From Bacteroides sp. UBA939 (lineage in GTDB: Bacteria > Bacteroidota > Bacteroidia > Bacteroidales > Bacteroidaceae): DNA of 60,141 nucleotides. The stretch spans positions 1 to 60,141 of the forward strand of contig NZ_DBDF01000038.1 in assembly GCF_002293435.1 (NCBI RefSeq), in the 5' to 3' direction. This document shows, piece after piece, positions 14,654 through 22,549 of this stretch (position 1 is its first letter; each line of letters begins with the position of its first letter). The notes under the pieces were generated by a model that was given only the letters and a program-made list of their open reading frames with translations, made no database searches and was not told the DNA's origin. The position numbers and the translations under genes are program-made.

Positions 14654-16925
14654 AAATCAAGTAATGGACGAGCAGAAAGAACCCTACATAGCGCAGCAGG
14701 CCGAAGAGGATGCCCTCTACACGAAATTGCAAACACAGATGTTGGAAGAAGTGCAGCGGCTGTCGGGCAAGGTATGGACAGACTACAACGTACATGATCC
14801 CGGCGTGACCGTAGGCGACATCACGAATCATGCCCTGACGGAACTGGATTATAAATTGGGCTTCCCCCTGACGGACTATTGTGCGGAAAAGGGAGGCACA
14901 TTTGCCCCCGAACGGCTCGGTCTCTTCCCACCGGAGAAGGTCTATACCACCCAGCCCATTACGGTGGAGGATTACCGCAAGCTCTTCCTTACCCATATCC
15001 CCGAAATAGACGATGTACAATTGGTATGCAACCGGCAGACCGGCGGCTATACCATTAAAGCATTGCTTTCTCCCTTCGGGGTGGAAGACGAGAAAACGGT
15101 GTGCGAACAGATAAAAGCCCTGTTCCATCAACACCGTAACCTGTGCGAGTACCTGTCGGACGAAGTGAAGATACTGAAACCCGATGAACTGGAATTTCAT
15201 GCTGAGTTCGAGATAAAACCGGGAGAGGACGCGTCCGTCGTACTTGCCAGGATATATAGTACTATCTTGCGTTACCTCTCCGGTACGGTACGGCTTTCCA
15301 CTCCCGATGAAGCGGTAAATTCCGGCATCTCTCCCGAAGAGTGGCTGGAAGGCGTGACTGATGTCGTGCGTCCGGTGGTTCCTGAACTGCAACAGACCGA
15401 ACACGAACTCTACAAACAACTCCGTGCGGTGGAAGGGGTACGTTCGTTCACAACCTGCTACCTGATGAAGGACGGAGAGCCACAGACGAATTTCCTGGAA
15501 GGATTCGGCTTGCAAATACCCACGGAAGCTAAGGAACTGCACGTCCGTATCCGTCAGGGACGCTTCGAGGTGGAATCGAACCTCGCCATCTTCCGTACCC
15601 AGCTGGAAGCACTATACCAGGCAAGGCGGCACAGACAGCCCAACCGGACGGAGCAAGGACAAAAATATCATTGGAGCCTTCCGGATACCGTTTACCGCGA
15701 CATCTTTGCTCACGACTCCGTTATTGGTGACTTCCCGGTCTGCTATCGCCTGTCCGGAAAGGAAGGACAAGAACAAACCGCCTTTGAAAGCTATTTAAAA
15801 TTGTATGACCAAGTGATACAGGACGGGCTGCAGGAAGTGAAGGAACTGCCCCGCATCTTCTCCATCGAAACGGAGGGTGCCGCAAACCTGACCGACCGGC
15901 GCATCCGTGCGCTGAAAAAACAGTATCTGGACTTCCTCGACAAGCTATATGGTGTGGAAAGCCACCCCGCCTGGCTGTCGGAACAGAACTGCTACGGCGA
16001 GACAGAGGAAGGCACGTTGCGGAGGAGAATGAATTTCCTGCGCCATGTCGCCCGGCTGACCGGTAACCGTTCGCGGGCAAGAGACATCCTGCCCCGTAAG
16101 GAAGAAAGCGACACACCGGTGGTAAAGGAATGGTTTTGCCGGTTGCTGGGTCTTGAGAAGAGCGACGAATATACCGTCAGCAACGTATTGCCCAAGCACA
16201 ACCTGCGCATTGTGGATAAGGCCGAAATATCATTGACGGATAGAATTGACTCTCTGCTTATCGACGAACGTATGCTGGAAGAAGACAAGGTGGACAAAAT
16301 CAATTACGAGGAACTTGCGGCGGACGAGGCGGAAAAGCGCAGGGAATATGAGATGATGCGTTCGGAACTGGGCTATTTCAATGTAAACCGGATCAGCGGT
16401 GACCTGTTCCGGGGCGGAACAGACCTGGAGAATTACCGGACAGTGCAACTCGGCAAGGAAGAATACATGCTGATGTACCGCAACCGGGAACGGAACGGCT
16501 GGATCAATCTGGGAAGTGCAGGAAGCCGGGAACGGCTGAATACGCTGGCAAACATCCTGCGGCGTTTCCTGCGCGAACTGAACCGTGCGTGCGAGACGGT
16601 CTATATTGTGGAGCCTATACTGGCTGACACCGACAGACCATTCCGGCTGATACTTGTGCTTCCAGCTTGGACCAGGCGTTTCCACTCGCCCCGTTTCCGG
16701 GAAAATTGCAAGGACTTGTTGCGTTGCCTCCTTCCGGCGCATCTTTCCGTCGAGATATACTGGCTTAATGAGCACAGCATGAAAAGATTTGAAAGTTACT
16801 ATCATCAGTGGATACACTCGCTGACAAACTGCCGTATGGGAGATTATAAAAAACTGCTGCTATTAGCCATGGACGAGTTATTGAACCCTACAACGAAAAA
16901 AGATAAATCAGATGATACTAATTGA
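14646..16925 (+). CDS. baseplate wedge protein (Afp12/gp7-like)
   Basis: The 759-residue product carries the WTDYNVHDPGVT motif and following helix (ALTELDYKLGFPL) near its N-terminus. This motif is characteristic of Afp12-like proteins that pair with the Afp11-like protein to form the eCIS wedge. The middle contains a long charged region, and the C-terminus is rich in aromatic residues. Its start lies inside the end of the preceding gene and its end overlaps the tape-measure gene by 14 bp, showing translational coupling. Confidence 0.82.
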   Translation: MNRNQVMDEQKEPYIAQQAEEDALYTKLQTQMLEEVQRLSGKVWTDYNVHDPGVTVGDITNHALTELDYKLGFPLTDYCAEKGGTFAPERLGLFPPEKVYTTQPITVEDYRKLFLTHIPEIDDVQLVCNRQTGGYTIKALLSPFGVEDEKTVCEQIKALFHQHRNLCEYLSDEVKILKPDELEFHAEFEIKPGEDASVVLARIYSTILRYLSGTVRLSTPDEAVNSGISPEEWLEGVTDVVRPVVPELQQTEHELYKQLRAVEGVRSFTTCYLMKDGEPQTNFLEGFGLQIPTEAKELHVRIRQGRFEVESNLAIFRTQLEALYQARRHRQPNRTEQGQKYHWSLPDTVYRDIFAHDSVIGDFPVCYRLSGKEGQEQTAFESYLKLYDQVIQDGLQEVKELPRIFSIETEGAANLTDRRIRALKKQYLDFLDKLYGVESHPAWLSEQNCYGETEEGTLRRRMNFLRHVARLTGNRSRARDILPRKEESDTPVVKEWFCRLLGLEKSDEYTVSNVLPKHNLRIVDKAEISLTDRIDSLLIDERMLEEDKVDKINYEELAADEAEKRREYEMMRSELGYFNVNRISGDLFRGGTDLENYRTVQLGKEEYMLMYRNRERNGWINLGSAGSRERLNTLANILRRFLRELNRACETVYIVEPILADTDRPFRLILVLPAWTRRFHSPRFRENCKDLLRCLLPAHLSVEIYWLNEHSMKRFESYYHQWIHSLTNCRMGDYKKLLLLAMDELLNPTTKKDKSDDTN

Positions 16926-19398
16926 CCACATATCTTTTGAGTTTACCGCCCCGGACGAAGTATTCGCACACAGACTGTATGCAGACTGGGACGACTTTTG
17001 CCACCGCTGCTTCGAACAAGTGGTGGAGGAATGCTGCACCACCTACGACAAAGAAAAGGTGTTGTACGAGATTGAACGGCTGGAACTGAACCTGGGTAAC
17101 ATCCCGGAAGAGGAGTTTCACAGTGAATTTCCCCGGCGATTGAGGGAAGAACTGCTGAAAGCATTGTCCTCCCTGAATATACGGACTGCAGACGAGGTGG
17201 AAAAGAGTGCTGCTTCCCGCCGGGACAACCTGCTGTTCTTCCTGGAACATGGCTTTCCAAAGCCGGAGTGGACAGACGGTGACTTCAACCCGTCGATAGA
17301 GGCTGAGTGGTTGCTCTCACAATCCACCACTATCTATATGCCCTTCATACAGAATGCCACCCTCCTTTGCTTAGGACGGGAACATGCCTTGCGCCGCCTG
17401 TTATGGCAGACGGACAACGTGGAGATGCACCTCCGGATTTACACTACCGCGCTTGCCGAACCCTCCGCAGGCTTGCAGGAAAAGCACCGTTTCCTTGCTT
17501 TGATACTGGAGGAAAAGCCCGGTATCGCCGTGCGCTTCATCCACAAGGTAGGAAGTGACGAGGAACTGCACAGCATGACGGTCTTGCTCGACAGCCCGAC
17601 TGTCCGGCAACTCATGCAGACCGAGATGAAGGAACACGCCGAAGTGGACCTTCCTCCCTACTGGCATTATCTGTATGAATGGCTCATCCAATATTATCCC
17701 TTCAACGGGCTTGCCATGTTCGGCGGCAAGGCAGAGTTCATCCGCCACCTGCACCACCGCCTGCTGACATTTATCCGCAAACGAAGCGATTCACCCTACC
17801 TTTCCAAAGTGGAACTGACCTTGGACTTCCTGCTGGAAGTGTTCGGTCATACCTATTATAAAGATGTGTTGAACGACATCTATGAGTTACAAGCCAGCCA
17901 GCCGGACGGTTCTCCCGTGTATGACGGATATTTCAACCGGGAACTGTACCGGATATTTATGCAGCTTTCCCTGTTGCGACAGCCTGCTATTATGAAACAG
18001 AAAGCAACCGGGGAAAAAGTGGAATCCCAAATACTGTTTGAAGAGCGCTGGAATACAACGGAAGGTTTTACCGCATGGTTGGAAGACTCATCCGAGCCTG
18101 CCGAGCGTAAGCGTGAGCTACTGCAAACAGCAGTTACGGAGAATACACAGGAATGGATGGCGTTGCTCCGCAAAACAGTACCAAAAGAGGGCATACCTGA
18201 TGCGGTAACCGACAATCTGCCTGTGTCCGTGTTGCAACAAGGTATGGCAAAGGTCAGCTTTTATCAGGCATCGGTCTTGTCAAGGACGATAGAGCGGATT
18301 GAACAAAATGCGGATGCGTTTCCATTCCTTACGGCAAGCGGTATCCCTTTATCTTCGGCCCTGTCAAAAGCCTTGCTGCTTTATATGCAGGATGCGGACA
18401 CCTTGGAACGTACACTGACGGAGAGGGAGATTATAGAGAAGTTCCTTGCTTTCCTATACCATATATATACAGGACAAACAGACTACCACAATGAAACCGG
18501 GTGGAAGCAACTGTCTGAAGAAATCATACCGAAGCCGGAACAACAGGAAGATAGCGGGCAAGAAGAGCAAGAAGTAGCTAAAATCCGGGCAAGCCTTCCT
18601 CTGTATACGGCGGAACTGCTCCGACAAGTGACGGAAGTATTACGCTTGGACGAAGAAGAACAACGGTTGGCATGGAGCACCTATATGGCAACCGGGAAAA
18701 AGGAAGAGGAATGGTCGTACAGCAGTCCGGAGGAAAAGATTCGCCTCTTCGTGCAGACAGTAGTTTCCCTGCAAGGGCAAGGAGAATCAGAAGTGGAAGA
18801 AACCGTCCGACGAGTCAAAGCGGAACTGAAAATTCAAGAAGATGTAATGCCTGTCATAGATAAGGTACCGGAGTTCTTCCTCGTAGGCAATGCCGGTCTT
18901 TGTCTGTTCACCCCCTGGTTTATCCGATTGTTCGGTATGCTCGGCTATCTGGACGAAGAGCGGAATTCGCTCAAGAATACGACTCTGAAAATCCGTGCCG
19001 TGTTCCTGCTGCAATACGTTGTTTACGGGGAGGAACGGGAATACCGGGAGACAGAACTGGTCTTCAACCGGTTGCTTACCGGGTTGTCCCGGCACATTCC
19101 CCTCCCGAAGTACCTGCCACTTACCGATGAGGAAAAACAAACCGCCGATTCCATGGTGACAAGTATAAAGGCCTACTGGTCGCAAATGAACGGCACATCG
19201 GTAGAAGGATTCCGTCAGAGCTTCATCGCCCGCAACGGAACATTGGAACAGCAGGAGGAACAGTGGTCGTTGTCGGTAGAGAAAAAGACTCACGACATCC
19301 TGCTCAATTCCGTATCATGGAGCTTCAGGAAGATACGGTTGCCGTGGCTCAAGAAATACATTCAGGTGGTATGGAACGAGAAACAGGAACTTCCCTGA
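16912..19398 (+). CDS. contractile injection system tape-measure protein (Afp14-like)
   Basis: The 828-residue product begins ILIDHISFEFTAPDE and ERLELNLGNI, matching the N-terminus I associate with eCIS tape-measure-type proteins. It ends with the conserved block NAGLCLFTPWFIRLFGMLGYL and HDILLNSVSWSFRKIRLPW. The body is helical, with Glu-, Gln- and Leu-rich stretches suited to a long extended protein that sets particle length. The assignment to tape measure follows family annotation and position before the ATPase; length correlation cannot be tested here. The 68-bp gap to the next gene holds nothing notable. Confidence 0.75.
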   Translation: MILIDHISFEFTAPDEVFAHRLYADWDDFCHRCFEQVVEECCTTYDKEKVLYEIERLELNLGNIPEEEFHSEFPRRLREELLKALSSLNIRTADEVEKSAASRRDNLLFFLEHGFPKPEWTDGDFNPSIEAEWLLSQSTTIYMPFIQNATLLCLGREHALRRLLWQTDNVEMHLRIYTTALAEPSAGLQEKHRFLALILEEKPGIAVRFIHKVGSDEELHSMTVLLDSPTVRQLMQTEMKEHAEVDLPPYWHYLYEWLIQYYPFNGLAMFGGKAEFIRHLHHRLLTFIRKRSDSPYLSKVELTLDFLLEVFGHTYYKDVLNDIYELQASQPDGSPVYDGYFNRELYRIFMQLSLLRQPAIMKQKATGEKVESQILFEERWNTTEGFTAWLEDSSEPAERKRELLQTAVTENTQEWMALLRKTVPKEGIPDAVTDNLPVSVLQQGMAKVSFYQASVLSRTIERIEQNADAFPFLTASGIPLSSALSKALLLYMQDADTLERTLTEREIIEKFLAFLYHIYTGQTDYHNETGWKQLSEEIIPKPEQQEDSGQEEQEVAKIRASLPLYTAELLRQVTEVLRLDEEEQRLAWSTYMATGKKEEEWSYSSPEEKIRLFVQTVVSLQGQGESEVEETVRRVKAELKIQEDVMPVIDKVPEFFLVGNAGLCLFTPWFIRLFGMLGYLDEERNSLKNTTLKIRAVFLLQYVVYGEEREYRETELVFNRLLTGLSRHIPLPKYLPLTDEEKQTADSMVTSIKAYWSQMNGTSVEGFRQSFIARNGTLEQQEEQWSLSVEKKTHDILLNSVSWSFRKIRLPWLKKYIQVVWNEKQELP

Positions 19399-19466
19399 TG
19401 CCACAAGTCGGCAACAAGAGAAAGTTGAGATAAAGACATTATATAAACCATATAAATGGATATCGT

Positions 19467-20006
19467 ATGGAAACAGAAAAAGTATATCAGGAAAAGACGG
19501 CACGCACCATCCAGCAGAAGCAGGAAGGTAGCGGCGCTTTGCAATTTGTGGATAACCGTCCGATAAGCCCGGCCCTGCAACGGATGGGAGAAGACGAAGA
19601 AGATACCCTGCAAGGAAAGTTCGGACAACCGCTTCAGCGCGAGGAGGATGAAGAATTGATGCAGGGAAAGTTCGAGGAGCCGGTGCAGAAAAAAAATGAA
19701 ACCGGCATACCGGATAATCTGAAAACCGGAATTGAGGATTTATCAGGCTTTGCGATGGATGATGTACGGGTGCATTACAATTCGGACAAACCGGCTACGA
19801 TACAGGCACTTGCCTATACGCAAGGTACAGACATCCATGTAGGCCCGGGACAGGAAAAGCACCTACCCCATGAGGCATGGCACGTGGCGCAACAGATGGC
19901 AGGTCGTGTGAATCCAACCATGGAAGTGGGCGGAATACCGGTGAATGACAACATCGGTCTGGAACATGAAGCGGACATAATGGGTGCAAGGGCAAACAGC
20001 CTTTAA
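19467..20006 (+). CDS. DUF4157 (eCIS core domain) protein with HEXXH motif
   Basis: The 179-residue product ends in a typical DUF4157 domain (about 82-175: SGFAMDDVRVHYNSDKPA, ALAYTQGTDIHVGPGQE). It has HEAWH at 135-139 and a later LEHEAD (165-170), the pattern of a zinc metallopeptidase (HEXXH plus downstream Glu). The N-terminal part is acidic and holds two copies of QGKFxxPxQ (49-56 and 66-73). DUF4157 is found in injection-system loci and at the N-termini of toxins, where it is linked to cargo. Here it stands alone, so it could be a cargo, a maturation protease or a loading factor. It lies 27 bp before the ATPase gene. Confidence 0.82.
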   Translation: METEKVYQEKTARTIQQKQEGSGALQFVDNRPISPALQRMGEDEEDTLQGKFGQPLQREEDEELMQGKFEEPVQKKNETGIPDNLKTGIEDLSGFAMDDVRVHYNSDKPATIQALAYTQGTDIHVGPGQEKHLPHEAWHVAQQMAGRVNPTMEVGGIPVNDNIGLEHEADIMGARANSL

Positions 20007-20033
20007 TAATGCGAATCAGGAGTTAAAGGAGTT

Positions 20034-21326
20034 ATGCGTGAATCTATCGAATGGTTTAACCAGGCATTGACCGTCGCCATCCAGCTTTACTTCCGGCAGG
20101 AGTGCAAATACGGTCGACTGGAAGAGGTACGGCCACCTCGTAACGGCTGGATGGAGAAAGTGACGGACAACCCGGACATCCGCTTCGATGAGCATGTCGT
20201 GGTGATGCTCGCCCTCATGCCCCATGTCTGTCCACAGGCACTGGACATCTTCTTTGTGCAGAACAAGGATTTCGACCGCCAATACACCGAGTTCGGCGGC
20301 TGGAAAGGTTTGTCGCACAGTGGCTTCCTGCCCACGGGCGAAACGGCCTTGTTCATCCTCGCCAGAGAAGATATAGAGAAGCGGAAGGAAGTAGCACACT
20401 TGTTCGGACGCGACCATTGGTTCTACCGCAGCAACATCCTGCGGCTGGAAGGCGCGGGCGAAGGCGAACCGTTCCTGAGCGGGCAGTTGCGTGTAACGGA
20501 AGAGTTCCTGAGTCGTGTACTGCTTGACACAGAGTACAAACCGGATTACAACATCGGTTTCCCCGCCAAACGTATCACCACCGAACTGGACTGGGAGGAC
20601 ATGGTACTGGACTATCAGGTGGAAGCCGAATTGGAAGAGATAAACACCTGGATTTCCTCCGGAAAGACCATCATGGAGGACTGGGGACTGTCCCGTTTCC
20701 TGAAGGCGGGCTACCGTTCCCTGTTCTATGGCCCTCCCGGCACGGGAAAGACACTGGCGGCAACCCTACTGGGCAAGAAGAACCGAATGGACGTGTACCG
20801 CGTAGACCTCTCCATGATTGTATCGAAATACATCGGCGAGACGGAGAAAAACCTTGCCCGGGTGTTCGACCTTGCCGAAAACCGGAACTGGATTCTCTTC
20901 TTCGACGAAGCGGATGCCCTCTTCGGCAAACGTACTTCCACAAATAGCTCCAACGACCGGCATGCCAATCAGGAAGTGGCTTACCTGCTGCAACGGATAG
21001 AGGACTTCCCCGGTATAATTATCCTGGCCACCAATCTGCGCAGCAACATCGACGAAGCGTTCTCGCGCCGTTTCCAGTCGGTGGTTTACTTTCCGATGCC
21101 CACACCGGAACTGCGTGCCGAGTTGTGGGGGAAGATGCTCCCCACGCAATGGCTGGGCGGGGATAAGGGCGAATTAATCGCTCTTGCCGCCGAAACGGAA
21201 CTCTCCGGTGGCTCCATCACCAATGTGGTGCGGCGATGCGCCTTGTACCTAATAAAAGCCAAGGAAAGGATATTGGATAAACGGATATTGAAAGAGGCGT
21301 TGCAGAAGGAAAAGTTGAAAAGCTGA
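20034..21326 (+). CDS. AAA+ ATPase of the injection system (Afp15/Pvc15-like)
   Basis: The 430-residue protein has an N-terminal family-specific domain (about 1-185) and an AAA+ core. Walker A is GPPGTGKT (about 233-240), Walker B is ILFFDEADALFGKR (about 287-300), and sensor/arginine-finger residues lie in NLRSNIDEAFSRRFQ. Afp15/Pvc15 ATPases are encoded near the end of eCIS operons and are needed for assembly or cargo loading. It follows the DUF4157 gene closely, consistent with handling that protein. Its stop lies only 9 bp from the stop of the convergent VWA gene. Confidence 0.9.
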   Translation: MRESIEWFNQALTVAIQLYFRQECKYGRLEEVRPPRNGWMEKVTDNPDIRFDEHVVVMLALMPHVCPQALDIFFVQNKDFDRQYTEFGGWKGLSHSGFLPTGETALFILAREDIEKRKEVAHLFGRDHWFYRSNILRLEGAGEGEPFLSGQLRVTEEFLSRVLLDTEYKPDYNIGFPAKRITTELDWEDMVLDYQVEAELEEINTWISSGKTIMEDWGLSRFLKAGYRSLFYGPPGTGKTLAATLLGKKNRMDVYRVDLSMIVSKYIGETEKNLARVFDLAENRNWILFFDEADALFGKRTSTNSSNDRHANQEVAYLLQRIEDFPGIIILATNLRSNIDEAFSRRFQSVVYFPMPTPELRAELWGKMLPTQWLGGDKGELIALAAETELSGGSITNVVRRCALYLIKAKERILDKRILKEALQKEKLKS

Positions 21327-21335
21327 CCATACGTG

Positions 21336-22457
21336 TTATTGCATCTGGGATACCCACATACCTATATCCTGCTTGCTGAGGGCAGCGGCCATCAAGTCCG
21401 GAAACTTATCCGGGGTACAGGCAAATGTAGGTACGCCGATGGAAGCCAGAAATTCTGCATGGTTCTTGTCGTACGATGGTGCACCGTCGTCATTCAATGC
21501 CGGAAGCACAATCAGTTGCACACCGCTATTGACCAACGACACAAACCGCTTTCTCATCTCCCGGGCATCTCCTCCTTCGTACAAGTCGGTCACCAATACC
21601 AGCACGGTGTCTTGCGGGCGGGTAATCACTCCCTGGCAATAGGTTAGCGCCCGGGCGATATCTGTTCCTCCTCCGAGTTGCACGCCGAACAGCAGGTCGA
21701 CAGGGTCTTGCAAATCCTCCGTCAGGTCTACTACAGCCGTATCGAAAACTACCATCCGGGTAGTGACTGCCGGGATAGATGCCAATACGGAACCGAATAT
21801 CCCGGAGTATATCACCGAAGTACCCATCGAACCGCTCTGGTCCAGGCACAGGATGACGTCTTTCAACGCTCTTCTTTTACGTCCGTACCCGATACGTATT
21901 TCGGGGATAACTGTTTTATACTCCGGTTGATAGTTCTTCAGGTTCCGTTGGATGGTCGTTTTCCAGTCTATCTCATTATAACGCGGATTCCGGCGACGGC
22001 TTGAGCGGTTTAAGGCTCCGGTCACTGCCTGTTGCATGGGTGCCGACAGTTTCCGGAGCAGCTCATCCACCACTTGGCGGACTACCTGACGGGCCATTTC
22101 TTTATTCTTTTCGGGAATCACCCGGCTCAGTGACATTAAGGTTGCCACCAGGTGGACATCGGGAACAACTGTTTCCAGCATTTCCTTTTCGGTAAGCAGG
22201 CTGGTGAGGTTCAATCGCTTGATGGCATCCCGCTGAATGACTTGCACCACCGTCTGCGGAAAGAACTCGCGGATATCGCCCAACCATCGGCTTACTTTAG
22301 GAGCTGATGATCCCAGTCCTCCCCTCTTGTCGCTATCATATACTGCTTGCAGGGAGCGGTCCATGCGTTGCTCCTCCATGTTCAAGGTCACTCCTGTTCC
22401 GTCGGCTTCATCTCCGCCCAGTATCAAGCGCCATCTTTTCAGCATTTCTTCTTCCAT
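21336..22457 (-). CDS. VWA-domain protein (CoxE-like)
   Basis: The product of about 373 residues has a C-terminal von Willebrand factor A domain with a full MIDAS: DQSGS (DxSxS), GGGTDIA (Thr) and VTDLYEGG (Asp). The N-terminal part is helical. VWA proteins of this type work with MoxR AAA+ ATPases as metal-dependent adaptors or chaperones. I chose ATG 22457 (MEEEMLKRW); an in-frame TTG at 22553 would overlap the upstream stop but adds 32 unlikely residues. It is the last gene of a five-gene minus-strand unit and converges on the eCIS operon. Confidence 0.88.
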   Translation of the reverse strand: MEEEMLKRWRLILGGDEADGTGVTLNMEEQRMDRSLQAVYDSDKRGGLGSSAPKVSRWLGDIREFFPQTVVQVIQRDAIKRLNLTSLLTEKEMLETVVPDVHLVATLMSLSRVIPEKNKEMARQVVRQVVDELLRKLSAPMQQAVTGALNRSSRRRNPRYNEIDWKTTIQRNLKNYQPEYKTVIPEIRIGYGRKRRALKDVILCLDQSGSMGTSVIYSGIFGSVLASIPAVTTRMVVFDTAVVDLTEDLQDPVDLLFGVQLGGGTDIARALTYCQGVITRPQDTVLVLVTDLYEGGDAREMRKRFVSLVNSGVQLIVLPALNDDGAPSYDKNHAEFLASIGVPTFACTPDKFPDLMAAALSKQDIGMWVSQMQ

Positions 22458-22549
22458 GTTTTCTTTTGATTTTATAAATGATTGGTCATATCCATAGCAC
22501 GATAATGAGAATTTAGTTGTCTCACAAACAGGAGTATCTCTATATATTA

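Noticed and set aside
14634..15542. 302-codon frame antisense to the Afp12-like gene
   Set aside because: The sense strand has clear baseplate motifs and overlapping operon spacing, and the antisense frame shows none.
2651..21326. A prophage or type VI secretion locus
   Set aside because: No terminase, capsid, portal, lysis or integrase genes for a phage, and no TssJ/K/L/M-type membrane complex. The DUF4255 cap, DUF5908, DUF4157 and Afp15-like ATPase fit an eCIS.
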